Source of the DNA: Todiramphus chloris collaris
Lineage: Eukaryota; Chordata; Aves; Coraciiformes; Alcedinidae
Assembly (NCBI GenBank): GCA_025345505.1
Contig: JANVCC010000077.1
Coordinates: 10,037,163 to 10,101,162, forward strand
DNA length: 64,000 bases
Reading direction: 5' to 3'
A program made the translations under genes and the position numbers. Below, piece after piece: positions 12,601 through 26,434 of this stretch. Below the pieces are notes generated by a model, which was not told the origin of the DNA, made no database searches, and worked only from the letters and a program-made list of their open reading frames with translations. The stretch's first letter is position 1, and every line of letters begins with the position of its first letter.

Positions 12601-15600
12601 CAAAATTCTGGATTAAGCTTCCATAGATCTTTTAGAACTTGTCCCTTTTAAAGTCAGAACTCCTGACCTTGAAGCTGTCTCAAAACTGTCAGATTTGTTT
12701 TGAATGCCAGACCACCACAGCATGCTGACATGACTCAATCTCATCTTTTGGCTAGTTGCTTACAAGTCATTGCATGCAGTAAGGAACAGAAATCCCCATC
12801 TGCTACGCCCTTCAGGAGACAAGCTGGCTCCTACTCTGTTTTCAAGGAGAGTACCTGGCTGTACAAATGGTTGAGTTGGTCTCCACTCTTTGAAGTCCCT
12901 GTTCACAATTTGGAAGAAGGGTGACCTCTGCCTCCTTGTGCAGATGAAAGAACGCAGTATGAGGACCCTCAACTGTCTTTGGGAAAACACTTGTAGAGGG
13001 GCATACGTGGGATCTGGGCAGGCTTTGACCTTCTGTGACTAACACTGAGACATTGTAACGCTTTCATTTTAGAAAATGCTTATTTTCCAGTGCTTGTCTG
13101 TGCAGCTTCGGACGACTACCTGAGAGCTGGGGCAAAATGATCCTGTTCTGAGGGACAAAACCATATCCTGGCACAAGGGAAGAATCAAAGAGCAAATAGT
13201 GCCTTCCCTGTCCTTGCCCTAGAACAAGACTGCTCCAAGGCGTCATCTGTGGCAATATGGGCATTGTAGTTCATGTGGAACAGTTGCCAAGAATAAAGTC
13301 CTGTAGTATTTTTCTGCAGATACTATTAGTATTCTTCACTTTTTCTTGCTTTGCCTTTTATTCATCAGAAAAATGTGCAAGTATGTGATTGTATACTGTC
13401 TGTACAAACAACTCAGCATTCACCTCCATATTTCCACAAGCATCAGTTCAAACCTACGTTCCTAGTCCCGATAGCGATAAACATGCTAGAGTGTGTGGGC
13501 AATCTCAGCAGCTGCAATTTCTATTTTCCTTTGTATCCCTGAAGACTTAACAATTAAAACCTGCTTCAGTTGATGTTCTCAACTCTGCAAATAATTAAAT
13601 GGTCTTTCAAATACCTTTCAAATCTCTTTACATGTCTTTATCCACATTCTACTGCTTGCCAGCACCTCAGCATTTGTCAATGGTTAAAAATAAAGGAAGC
13701 ATGATAATTATCTCTTCCTTTTTCCTTGCTACTCGCACGAGTCAGGCAAGTATGCAAAATTATAAAAATCAGGGTTCACTGCAAATAAAGTGAAGAATGT
13801 TTTTGTAACTGAAACTCTCTCGTGGAAGGGTGGTATCTGGAGGGGGAACCCGCAGGCTACTCTCCATATGAGGCCAGACATCTCACTACTTCTCTAAACA
13901 TTTCTTTTAATAAGGAGTCAGTTTAGAAGCTTATTATTTTTGACCATATGGTACAGGAAAAAGCCTGAATGATGAAAGACCTGGGGCCACTCTCATTTCA
14001 CCAGGAGGATCTGTTATCTTGTGAAGGCTTTGTCTTTTTGTGTAAAACTTCTTAGTGGCTAATGAGGTTCTCACTGCTTCTGACGCCACTACTCTTTTGC
14101 TTGATGTCAAAGTATCTCCTGCAAATTAAATACTTTCCTAATTATCGTACCACATTATTTTTGCTTTCTCTGAAGGTTTATTTTGCTCATGTCTTTTTGG
14201 TTGGTTTGTTTGCTTTTTGGTTTTTTTCCTTTTTCCTAACTTGGTATTGAGCTAATTAGGCTCTTAATAAATGTCTGATATATAAAAAAAAATATATATA
14301 AAAGTTATTAAAATTATTCCTGTCAGCTACCTGTGTATTTTTAGCTCCTGCATTTACCTACCGATCTGAGCCTTCATTTGCTAATTGGAGCCTTGAGTCA
14401 TCAGAGGTGACTGGAACAGCATTCTCCCATCCTTGGGATTTTTGCCTGAGTTTTCTGCTCTAGTTGAACCTTCTCTTCAAGTGTATCCTACCTTCAGCTG
14501 TGTGTGCAGATATATTTCATGCTTGAACTTCTGTAAATTCTTGTTGGTCTGATGAGATTCTGCAGTAACTGTGAGATCTGGGGATGTCCAATAATAATGT
14601 GAATTTTTGTCCTAGGAGTCTAAAATTTACTTCCTCATCCTTTCAACATGGTGTGGAGTTCATAATTGGTTGTTTTTCTTTTTAATTATGCTTTTAACCA
14701 TTTTTAAACATTCTAAATCTTTTTTGAATTTGTAGACTAAGAAACCATCTCTGTTACTAGAATTTTTTAGCTTAATGGAATGCTATGTGCAATTTATTAG
14801 AAGCTAAAAGACTGGGGACGAGAAGATCATGTAAAGCTTTTTAAATCAATATAAAATCCACCACAGGTCATTCATATGTTAAATCTTCTGCTATTAGAGA
14901 TGGTAGATAGGAGGGAAAATAATGCTGGATCGAAGGCAAATAACATTTCCCCTCTAAACTGAAATGCAATGGAAAAAAAAAATCTAAACTATTTCTATAA
15001 GTGCATTTAAGATGAATATCAGTTGAAACACATGAACGCAAAAAATATGTCAAAATGTATCTTGAATGTTTTTTGGACAAGTAGGATGTGTAATTGATGT
15101 ATTAGTATTTTTTTGAGATTGCAGATAAACTAGATGAAATAGCTCATTTTATTTAAAATGAGCAGAAAACAGCCACTTTGGATTTTTATGTCTATGAACA
15201 TACATCCAAAAGAAGAGGGATGCTTAAGAGGATAATCCCCAAAGCATAACAGATGAAGTATTGTAGTAGTGTAGAACAATGAGGAAATTCCCCAAAATAC
15301 TACACAATCAAGGATCAGAGATAGACTTTATCTAAGTGAGACAAACTGTTGATAGCCCAAACTTTGAAAAAGCATGTTTTCTAAATTACATGCTATGGGG
15401 ACAGAAAATATAAGAGCTTTGATCAGTGAACAATGGTACATTGCCAAGGAATGAGTATTTTGTCCACTGAGATACAGAAGTGAATACTTGACAATGTTTT
15501 AGGTAGCCCCTGAAATGCAGTCATGTTTTATGGCCTGGAATGTGGACACTCTTCTGACCACAGGCTAGTGAAAAATGTGAACTGGATACATTGCTTCTAA

Positions 15601-18600
15601 ACAAAGGAGTTTAAAGAGCACAAATCTTTTTCTTTTTCTAATAAATGGAAACCTTGTCCTTGGTATGTGGAAGGGAAAACTCATGTGTTATAGAGAACAT
15701 GAATAGGGCAAGTGGAAGTGCCACAGATTTTGCCACAAACTCACTATGCTCTTTTCACAGTGTTATTATCAGTTCCTCTATGCAGAAAAATCATGATGCT
15801 TGCTCAAGGAAAGAATATCCAAATAAATAAAGCCTGAAAATAAATTACAGAGTAATTTTATTTTGCCATGCTTAAGATTTCCTTGATGTGTTAGGCTGGG
15901 ATTATTTCTGTGCTTTTTTTTTGCAGTATGGGCAATTACTGTCATTCTGTCCAGAGTTGTTTCTCTTAATACATCACTTCAGTGGCTAAATTAACAAGTA
16001 GTGCTATAATGGACATTTCTTTTTGAAAGGTAGTTTGAGATCAGCCTAAGATTTACTGAACCATGTGCTAGAACTGTGCACTCGCTTTCCTGTTCTTTTT
16101 CCCACCCGATGCACGCTAAGGAAATTATATTTCAAAACCTGAAATTTTCAGTAATCGTGTAATACCATTATTTAATGTTGCAAAATACTCTTGTAATCCT
16201 TTCTGGTTCTTACAGCCTAATTAGTCTCTTTCAAACCACAAATGAGGGAAGTTATTAAAATACCTGGTTTAGACTACACACATATTCTTCTGTCTTTATT
16301 ATTTGCTCTTTAAGGGGGGGAACCTACAGTGGTACAATCCTTCTGAAGCTCCTACAAGAAATGTCTTGTAGAGAAAGGGGTGCTAAGCTGGAGATTTGGG
16401 GCATGAAGGTATCAGTGCACAAAGATCTGTGTGATTTCCAGTCATTTCACTTAAACACCCTGTGCTTTGATTCTGCATCATTAAAGTGAGGATATATTAC
16501 TTTATTTTCCTTATTCTGTGCTGTCTCAACACATGATTTTAAGGCCTTTGGAGCAAAGGCATGGTGTGTGTTTGTTATAAGAACTAGCACAATTTGACTA
16601 TGATCTCATTTACAGTTTGAAGACTCTACTGTAATTCTAATAGAGAAATGATATTATCAATTCAGTGGAAATGTGCTGAGATATTCTTTCCCAGATATTG
16701 TCTTGAAGCATGAATACTCAAGATGGTCGATGCCACCTGGTTTCAGATACTCGGGGTTTTCAAGATATCAAAATCATTATCTTGGACTCACTGCTTGTTG
16801 GTAGACCCCAGGGTGCAACTACAACTTCAGCAAGCTTTGGTTGTGTCTCTCAACTATCAAGCATTCAGAGTGAGTTCACTGACAGAGGGTTTTTGGTGTT
16901 TGTTACGTAGTAAATTTTATATTTGTAGTTTTTTTATGATGAAATATTGTTACAGTATTTTGCTAAAAGATAATAAAATAAGATACTGCAACAGCAAATG
17001 ACCCCACTGGGTTCTCCAATGAAGTATCTCAGTTGCAGGTTATTATTACACTTACTGTGAACTGAGCCGTACATTCAAGCATAATATTAAAACCTTTAGA
17101 TGCTCTGTTAGGAGAACTTTCACTTCACTAAAATATGTCTGACTTGTCTATCATCATATAAAGCATATTTCATCCATATCTTGAGATTTATAGTCAGTGG
17201 ATTTTATTTATTTTTTTTTACTTAATGATGTACATGCAAAATGTATTTAAGCTGCTTTGGATTCTGAGATGCCATTAGTATCTGAACACATGGTGCATAA
17301 TAATTTTTAATTTAAAAGTTGCTAATTGTAGATAAGTAGTGTTATAGGAAAAACACTCATGACAACACTTTTTTAAAATGATTTTTTGTGTACACCTTTT
17401 TTCTGATTTCATGTTGCTCTCACTTTGGTGTAGTGATTTAGTCAATACTGGGATTTACAAAAATAAAGAAGTAAAAGCTCTTTAAAAAAAAAAAATCAAG
17501 CTGTAAACAAATGCAAACCACTTCTGGTCAAGAATTCCTGAAAGTTAATTTAGACCAAGCAGCTTGAGAGCTCAGAAAGTACAGTTTGGCTCATGTGTCT
17601 TTGTGTTGATGTTCAGGATGTAGATTAGTGGTTTAAATCTCTGATGTAAATCAGAAGCTTTGATATGTTGTGCTCCTTTGATCACTAGAAAGCTTCTAAT
17701 TTGAGGATAATTTAGGAAGCTGTTTACAAGTGTTATGACATAGGATCTCGTGTTCTATTATTTTTTTAATGAGTGCAACCTTCTTCCCCATGCAGACATC
17801 AGGACTCAGTTTTGCTAGATATTGTACAATGTATATTAAAGTTTCTGTAATGCTTCGTAATTGCTAAAGTACTGTTAAGAAGAATATGTAAAGTTATGAT
17901 TTATGGTTTACAGTGACTCAAAATTGTCAGTCTTTATCAGTTTGTGTTAAGTGCAAACTCATGTGTCTTCCTAATGAAATTACATGCACTGTTAAAATCC
18001 TAACTGCTATAGTCTTAGATTGGACTAGATCAATTCTATCTGTTTAAACAGAGATGATGGAAAAGGTGTTTTAAAAAAATAATTTTAAAAAGTTTTTCAG
18101 GTTATATAACAACTTTTCCTTTAATTTAGTAACTTAGTAAGCTATACAGAACTCTTTCTGAGACATGGCTCTCATGGTTTTTCAAGTATATGTTAAAAAA
18201 GAGATTGTATCTATTTTGACATTTTATTTTGGCTAAAACCCCAATTTAAGCTATCAGGAGTACATCATTCTTCAGGCACTAAAAACTACAAGCAATGACT
18301 TGTTATGAGAACCAATCTATGTTCTGCATAAATCTTAATTATACACAAAGCATTACCCACGTAGAATCCACCCCATTGGAACAAGATAGCATTAGATTCC
18401 AAAAGCTGAAAGCTGCTTTGCTTTCAAATCAAACCTATAGAGACAAGATAATAGGCTGTATACCATGGTCTCCTGCTTTTGTGGATGGGTTTTATACTGT
18501 GGACATTCTTAACTAGACACAGTGTCAAAGTACTTGAGAAATACAGACCTTCAAGAGAGATTGAAGTGTAACTTTTAGCTGCTATAAGAGTCAGCTTTCT

Positions 18601-18956
18601 AAATATGGAGTGTGATTGTGTGGCCCCAAACCACAACGCCTATCAAAATGGAATTAAATTTAAATGTACTGAAGAATGACTCTTGCAATGTACTTCCCAG
18701 CCCCCTCCTGTCCATCTGTAGCTAGTGGGAGTTGAGCTTACAAAGAATTTTGCTGAGAGTGCTTAACACCTTGCAGATGTTTAAATTTGAAAACCATCCT
18801 TAATGGGATATAAATAAAGTGATACTGGCTGGCTGTAAAATGTAATATATTTTAGAATAACACTGAAAAAGTTGAGACAAAATATAGACTTTTCTATTTC
18901 AGCTGCCTTTAAACTTCTTTAAATGAAATTTCCAAATCTGCACAGCGTCTTGACAC
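9700..18956. other. Gene-free stretch, unique AT-rich DNA
   Basis: Nothing recognisable as a gene, RNA gene or mobile element. An A/T low-complexity patch (A9 then TATATATA) lies near 14282-14301. A strong splice-acceptor-like tract ends at 12944 and is followed directly by an open frame of about 32 codons, but there is no donor. A weak similarity to an old amniote repeat (GTGGGAGTTGAGC...GTGCTTAACACCTTGCAG) spans about 18725-18777; I do not call it. Confidence 0.55.
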
Positions 18957-19067
18957 TTTTTTTTTTACTTTTTTTTTTTAAATAGAGTTGGTGCAAAGAA
19001 AGCCTTTTTTTTTTTTTTTTTTTTTTTAAATATGTTTTGTTAAAACAAAATCTTTTTTTTTTTTTTT
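18957..19067. repeat. Cluster of four long T-tracts
   Basis: Within 111 bp there are T-runs of 10 (18957-18966), 10 (18970-18979), 23 (19005-19027) and 15 (19053-19067), separated by short mixed sequence. On the minus strand these are A-tracts, so the cluster could be retroposon tails or slippage-expanded low-complexity DNA. No retroposed body is recognisable on either side. Confidence 0.8.
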
Positions 19068-20028
19068 AATCAGTGAAGAAGTGTTTCAGAGCTCACATGG
19101 GTAGTGAGCTGATTCTGAAGTGGGAAGAAGTTGATGGTAACTCCTGAGAGGTGGACATGTCTGCACAGGAGTGATGAGTCTGTAGTGTTAGCAGCCACGT
19201 GGTAGAGTGTGTGTAGTGCCTGCACCCTCTTTGAACACTTCTCGAGCTCAACAAGGAGGCAAGAAGTGGACAGAGAAGAACAAACTGTAAGTGAATTCCC
19301 ACCTCTAGCTTCAGTATTTTTGGTAGCACGAGACCAACCTCAGAGAACACTGACCCTCTCAGAGGCATCCTCTAGGTCCTTCTTTCTGTTGTGAAGTGTA
19401 AGTGTGGATTGTCCTTTCAGCAAATCCAGGCAGGCTTTTGAAGTTTTTTTTTAGCTACTCATCTCCTACAATTTATCCTTTCTACTCTTGTGACATCATT
19501 CTCTATATCCCTATCCAAGTAAGAGAGGATACTTTTATTTTGTTATTTTCACAGTGACAGCAGTAACAACTTGAGAAATGTTGAATACAAACACTGGTTT
19601 TGCAAGAGAAGATTTATATAAATGACATCTTGATTGCGTGCAGTGGCAATAGCAAATGCATCACTAATGGGAAGATATCCTCTTAGGAATATAATTTTGT
19701 AGCACTGTTCTATAGTGCAACCAAAATGCTGTAAAGCTTTGCCCTAAGTTAATAATTGGGAGTATTGCTGAAGAATGGCAAGCATGTTTAAGGGAGATGA
19801 ATATCTGCTGTAAACCAGACATCATTTTATTGCTTGGAAACATGAGCAGTCCCTTAAGTATCTGCCTTGCAAATATGAACCTGGGTCAAGAGGAAAGAAA
19901 TCAGAGAGACAGCAAGTGATGTGTAAGTCTGTTGCTTCTGGCACAAAATGCTCAGTGCTGATACAAACTATGTTAAAACAGAATGAAAACAGAAGACCAT
20001 TTAATTGCCTGAAGTTTGAAAGAAGTAG

Positions 20029-20119
20029 TTTTTTCCATCTCCATTTTCCTTTTTCCAGTTTTCCTTTGTCCTTCTGCCAATTTTCCTATTTATCCTTTTT
20101 CCTTTTCTTTCATTTTCAC
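20029..20119. repeat. Degenerate (TTTTCC)n pyrimidine-rich tract
   Basis: About 90 bp are nearly all T and C on the plus strand, built of imperfect TTTTCC / TTTCCTTT units with a few A and G interruptions. It is low-complexity DNA. Such polypurine-polypyrimidine tracts can form triplexes, but nothing here shows function. Confidence 0.75.
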
Positions 20120-20883
20120 TGATGTTTGGTAGCGTAGGTCCGTAAATGCTTTTAAGTATGCACAGTACTAACATGTTAAGGTTGTGATGTAACAGGTAAG
20201 GTTGTGTTATATTATCCAAGAGTAACCAGTGATTAAAGATCCCTACTCCTAGTCTGTTAAAGTGAATCAAAATTATTCTGTTGAATTCATTGGGCCCATT
20301 TTACTTAAACATGCTTCAAGGGACAAAATGGATATCTAGTTTCTGTGCCTCCTGAAAGTATTTCTAATGTTTTACTCAAATCTCTTTTCAAAACCTCTAA
20401 AAATGACCATGTTCCATTAGGGTGAGTTACTAGCAAAAGGAAACATGACCAAGAAAAAGGTGGATTTACAAATACATTTGAGAAGAACAATAAAATGCTG
20501 ATGTTCACAGATCACTCACAGGGCCAGTCAGAGCAAATGCCTCAGAACATCTCATTGTGCCATGAGAAATGTCTCTTGTAGAGCCTACAGCTTTATACTG
20601 AAACTTAACTGACCATATTTCTAATAATGCCTTCCACAAAGAACACCAAGACTTCAGTTTTGTACAGAGACTTTGAAACAACTGCATTGAATTAAAATCT
20701 AACTGAAGCAGGGAAAATTATATTAACATCATAGACACTGTAAGTCCCAGCTCTCTATTCAAGCTCCAGGGACCTGATTCAGCTGCATCATTCAAGCCCC
20801 GATAACGTGGTAAAGTGGCAAAGGTGCTAGATGTCTGCTTGAAAGCAAGAAGGTAATGAGCTCTTGTTCCAGGGCAAAGAAAG

Positions 20884-20919
20884 GTCAAGAACCCTACTTG
20901 AGTCAAGAACCCTACTTGA
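20884..20919. repeat. Two perfect tandem copies of an 18-bp unit
   Basis: GTCAAGAACCCTACTTGA occurs at 20884-20901 and 20902-20919 with no mismatch. The absence of divergence suggests a recent duplication, and copy number may vary between individuals. No function can be read from it. Confidence 0.85.
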
Positions 20920-23900
20920 CCTACAGAGCCAAATGGGAGGCAGGGGTGAAAGACATGCAAACCACTATATGATGGCACTGAGGACTTCTATGAGGTTGCA
21001 GCTCCTCCTTCCACATACAGTGTTAGCAGATTAGTGATCATAGCTGTACAGCAGGCTGAGGTCCTACATTTTCAATGTGCCAGGACATGACAGCAAAGCA
21101 AATGTAAAGGGGGAAGCAGGTTATAAAGACTTTGTTATTGAAGAACAGTTTGAGAGGGATGACTTTCAGCTTGCCTTCTCCTTGCACAGTTCAATTTGAT
21201 GAGTTCACCCCATCTTTTTGGACCATAAAATCTGTGTTTGGTTTAGAATGACTACTTTTTGCTTGAGAAACAGACATAAAGGACTACAGAAGCAAAAACT
21301 ATAGCAAAATATATTTAGGTCTCATGAATATTTTGTTGAAAAATTATTTTATTTGACCCTGAGTCTAAAATTATTAGTGGGTTCTACTGGTTAAAAGTAA
21401 TCTCCACGGTAGCACTTGATTTACAAAATGTGGAGGCATGGTTTCATGGTACTAAAGAAATCAAGGTATACTTGTTCCAAATAATGACATTTTCAAAAGT
21501 AATTCTATTTTCTCAATGTGAGATAATGTTATTTCATTGTCTTCTCTTCAATTCATCGCCCAGCACTGTGTCAGGCATGTGGGTGTCAAGATCACTGTTC
21601 TCTATTGAGTGTGAAAGATGAAAATAAATCTTGGAAATCTTTTTATACTGTCATTTCTGGAAGTGGCAATGACCAGTGTATGTGGGCTGTATCTCATCAT
21701 GCTGCCTCAATTCAATGTCATGATATTGAATGTCACAGTGTCACAGTGTTCTCCTCCTTAACACCTACTCCTGTTTCAGGACTATATTTAATAGAAAGAA
21801 GCTATTCTTCCCTTTATTCAAAGAGATTTGAGTCTCTTTTCTTTGCTGAGAGACATCAAATGGAGAAGGCCTTTTGTTAATCATGAAGGATATTAAAGGA
21901 AGGGTTGTGCAAAAAACAGAATAGCACTCAGTTCCACATGGGCTCAAACTGAGTCCCTGCATCATTTCAAAATTTCCACCGTTTTCATCATTTCCAGACA
22001 TGTCACTGCACTATTAGCTTTACCATGTGCCATCTGACTAGACTGCAGAAACTAGGGTTAACATTTCCAGCCCATTGTGGTAGCCCAAATTACAATTAAC
22101 TATCAGAATTACTATTTAATGACAGTTAACACTGGGGCATGATGGTCCTAAAACCTGAAAAAAAATCTGATCATTTCTACACTTAAATGTGTACAAATAA
22201 AGGCTAAGAAGGAAAGATTTGTGTATGCCTTCCTGTTCATATTGCCTGTAATGTGATCAGAAAAGGTTTCATTTCCCTCTTTAGAGGATACTTACATCTT
22301 GTACAATCTTGTTCTATGTTCTACACCTTTAATATCATTCTTCTGTTCTGAGGTAGCAATTTCGTTGACAGGGCTGACTGTCACAATATTCCCTATGTTT
22401 GTTAAATTATTTTGTCTTAACACAGCTAAGCTCTCTGAAATTAAAATGATGGTATGAGACACTCACAGTAAGACTAAAATGAACTGAAAACACAGCTGAT
22501 GGATAACTACTGCTAAAGAAATAAACCTCCATGGAGCCAGGCTTCATTGATGTTTCAAAATGATTTTGATTTCCTGCACAAACTTGTAAAAAAACCATCT
22601 TTAATGAACACCAAGAAAAATGCCAAAAAAGATTTTAAAAGATTCAAAAGATTTTATGATACCTGATGCGTCAATAAATTTTTCATCAAACCACCATAAA
22701 AATACAATTTCAAACACAGCTCAAAGTTCATATTATGTTTTTTGACTTTTTGCCATTTCAGTGATATTTTTTTCAACAAACTAAAAGGTTAAAGCTCTTA
22801 TTAAATCTGAATTCCATAACAGGACTTTAATCACAGTGCTGCTGCTTTGATGCTGCACAATAAATAAGCACCGTTGTGATGAAGTCCACATTGCTGTTAC
22901 TGAATGTTGCAGTTACTCATTCAGGCTAACTTGTTCTTACTACATCCTATAGTAACTTACTATTGTCATAATATGGTGTTATCTAGGCACAAGTCCCATC
23001 AGCCTTACTGGCTTCCACAGGGATGGGTGAAGGCCATATAAATCTTTTTTCTAATATGCTAGACTGGAGATTAGGTGTCCTCCAGCATGTATATTTTTGA
23101 TCTGTGGGCAACCACAAATCTCATTAAAGATGATGCACGCACTAGACAGCTGTCATTTACACCAAAGTGACTAACAATAAAATATGTCATTCCTCAGTGG
23201 TAGATGAAAAAGGCCAAGGACTCTTCATCATGTAAATGCTGGGATTGGAATTTAATATTTTGCAATCTCCTCTGTCATCCCACCCTTCACCTCCACCCCT
23301 CTATGGAACAGGTTTCAGTGGTAAATAGAGAAAAAGCAGAGAAGCAAAAATACAAATGGAAAGCAACCAGGGGAATAATGAGGAGCTCAATTTTTATCAT
23401 GGCCTTAGGAGAAATCAACAGATGGAATTCCTTTTTTAGAGAATTTATGGAAGAAAAGTATCATTGGAATCACAAAGAAGAAAACTGGCTTATGTTTTCT
23501 GGACCTCCTATATTCAACAAAATAAGTGTTTGTATTCACAGATTTTTAAGTCAAATGAAAGGGATCAGATAAACGTAATTTGCTTTAACAAAATATTTTC
23601 CAAACAAAACCAACTTGCACAGATTGTTTATAACTCATCTAAGCCCTTGAGCTGAAACATGTCTCTTTCTAGTATGAAATTCTAGGCTCACTGAAACAAA
23701 CCCAGCTTTATGAAATTTTTTTCATCTTGGTTTAATGTATTAGTTTACCAGTTATCTCCCAGTGAACAGACCTTTCTGGATTTATTGTGTAAAATGCAAA
23801 TTTAAATTATTAACGGATGGTGTTAAAAATGGAAAGAGCTTGTTTCACTTGCTTTGTACTTTACTTCCCTAAAGACATTTAATTTAGGGTTGGGAACCTT

Positions 23901-24610
23901 ATTGTTATGACTATTATATGACTATAGGATATTACTGTGTGCTCTTTTTCATCTCTTAAGACAGGAAAACATTTTCTGTAAGAAGTGTGCTTCATTCTTC
24001 ATGCTAATTTATTTTTAAGTTTATTTACTGTTATTGTCTTAAACCAGACTCTCATTTCACAGGAAAAAAAATAAAAGGAATAAAATTTTATGCTCAGGGA
24101 GTTTGACTTTTACAGTCTATCTTTGCATGTTTATCATAGATACAGTCTAAGGGCCACAGACACCACTTGTAACATGGCAGTTATGCCACGTTACCTTTCC
24201 AAATACAAAAGGGGATGAGTCTTTGTGATACATCGTATGTGCCAGTGCTGATTATGGCTACTTGCTCAATGGAGTTTGATTGGTTTCCTTAGAAAAAGTG
24301 AGTTCATTTTGGTCTTTTTTCTTTTTAACCAGTTAGCAAAGGAACACCATATCAGGTACTCTGAATTAATGGAACAATCAGAAAGAATGAATTCTGTAGC
24401 ACGCTCTTCCTTGCATAATTAGATATCCTGGCATTCAGAGAATTCATGCTTTCCAGCTACTTGTTATTTTTAAAAGTAGTTTAATGCTGCTTACTCTTTG
24501 TTAGGATGAACAGATCAAATCAAGGACAAGAGTGGACTTGCTTTGGATGAGACAGTACACAACAACTGTGTCTCTTTTTAATCAGATTTGCCCTTATTTC
24601 CATAGGAAAA

Positions 24611-25192
24611 ATGTTTTTATGTCTCACAAGCCCTTCTTCTGTTTGTTCCCAGGGGACATCTCTGCCTTTTACTTCATGTAGGTGCTACTCAGAACTTCTC
24701 TGTGGCACTCTGACAATAGTGAATTTATTTTGTTGTTTTCATGTCTTGCCTCCATTGCTCTTTTCAGTGATAGTTTTGTATGCCAGAAAGTGGGCATTTG
24801 GTTTCTCAGGCAGCTCAGTTGGAATGCATCTGATAGTTGCCATTATAGTAGTTTTCAACTCCAAATTAAACAAGCAGGCATCAGTTTGCAGCAACCCAGA
24901 TATCTGTCTGGTATTAAATAAAAGAGAAAGCAGATTCCTCTGTGGTTTGATTCTGCTTATATCAGCTGCACTGACAGAAGGGACAGATATTTTGGATGAT
25001 TATTGTGAAGAGTACAGGAGCAGCCTGCTGAACCCAGTGAAATCAATGCAGTATTCCCAGCTGTTTCAGCTACACTTCTCCCCAAAGTCTCCCATTCCCC
25101 AGCCTTTGATTCTCTATCACAATGTGAAAAGAAGGCTACTGGGATGTCCTGTACAAGATAAAATGAGATACTATAAGGCTGATCACAAGTGA
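24611..25192 (+). other. Longest open reading frame of the window, 193 codons, unrecognised
   Basis: The frame starts MFLCLTSPSSVCSQGTSL and ends in KADHK. It has hydrophobic segments around residues 30-58 (LLCGTLTIVNLFCCF...FSVIVLYA), 73-83 (MHLIVAIIVVF) and 109-121 (FLCGLILLISAAL). I recognise no domain, catalytic motif or family. The stop TAG lies just upstream and doubles as a plausible splice acceptor (TTTGCCCTTATTTCCATAG) ending 7 bases before the ATG. Frames of this length are uncommon but not impossible by chance at this base composition. No promoter, conserved neighbour or codon-use argument supports translation, so I do not call it a CDS. Confidence 0.12.
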
Positions 25193-26381
25193 TGCTGACC
25201 CTGTGTTCTGCAATTGCAGCTATTTGTGCACGTGGGAGCTATGGATATGTGTGACGTTATCAGGCTAAAATTTTAGTCTTCACCCTGGAGCAAGCTGTGG
25301 TTCAGCACTGAGATGTTACGGGTTTTGAAGGCAAAATAAAGTGCCACAGTACCTGAATTCACAGTCAGTCTGGAATATCCGGAGGAAGACTATGATTCTG
25401 CTTATGTATTGCCATGGTTCCACCATTGCTTCCTCCTTTTAAAGAGTAGAAAGGGATTAGTTGATTTAAACCCATGTTTCTTGCTTTGCCTCCTGGACCT
25501 GACAGTTATAAGCTCCCAGGTGGTGACTGCCATCAGTCAGGGCTCCTTCTGGAGCAGAGTTCTGAATTGGGGAGGAGTTCAAAAGCTTCTTTTGAAGGAC
25601 ATTTTTTTTTGTGCAGGTTCTTTGAAATTGTGAGGCATTAAAATGATGAAAGATGGCTCTGGTCCACAAAAGGAGCCAGATGATTGTTTCAAGTGCCATT
25701 ACTTTTGTGATCCATGAAGTTTCCAGCTTGTTCATTGACTATGAAATTGCTATGAAGTTTATTTATTAAAAATGCAAGACATGGAGAGTAAGTTTTTTTT
25801 TCAAGCTATGAAATGCTGATAACAAAACCTATTAAAGATCAGAAAAATAACACTTTTCTGATGTAAGTATATTTTGTGGATGATGGATTCATGTTCTCAT
25901 TCTGCAGGAAGACAAGCCTCAAACTACAGATTTGTTGAACTGTCTGTCTTGGATGCAGTAAGAGATGTTTACAGGCTATATCTTATGAGGTGTTAATGAG
26001 GGAGAGTAGGATTTTTGTTATTAACTGATAATAACTATCAATATCTTGTGTTTTTCATGCAAAGCATTGCTCATCCAAAAAACTCAGTAGGATGACAAGG
26101 AAAAAAAAATAAAAGAGAAGAGCAAAAAAAAAGATGTAATTTCTCAAATAAGTCAAATTTATTTCAGCACAAGTCCTGTGAGATTTTATATCCTATTGGA
26201 AAAAGAAATGGAAACAGAAGCAAAATCCCTTTGTATCTTCATGATATTCTTCAAATTCTCTCCTTTACATTCAGTAGAAGTTAGGGAAAAACATTGTTAT
26301 CTGTAAGCCAGAACAATATATAAAGTATATTTAATATATCTTTAATGTAGTAGCTATATATTAGTAAGTATAATTCTTTTG

Positions 26382-26434
26382 CTTCTTCAGAAGATGCTGT
26401 CTTTAAGATCCTGTCTTCTTCAGATGCTGTCTTT
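26382..26434. repeat. Imperfect direct duplication of about 20 bp
   Basis: CTTCTTCAGAAGATGCTGTC plus TTT (26382-26404) recurs as CTTCTTCAGATGCTGTCTTT (26415-26434), differing by a 3-base deletion and separated by 10 bases. It is a local duplication with no associated feature. Confidence 0.75.

Noticed and set aside
12923-13040. Strong acceptor-like tract (CTCTGCCTCCTTGTGCAG) followed at once by ATG and an open frame of about 32 codons
   Set aside because: No donor or polyadenylation signal nearby and no recognisable peptide.
18725-18777. Similarity to an old amniote repeat word (GGGAGTTGAGC...GTGCTTAACACCTTGCAG)
   Set aside because: Too short and interrupted to assign to any family.
18984-19004. 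GAGTTGGTGCAAAGAAAGCC resembling a mariner terminal repeat
   Set aside because: No matching inverted end and no TA target duplication; lies between T-tracts where short matches are easy.
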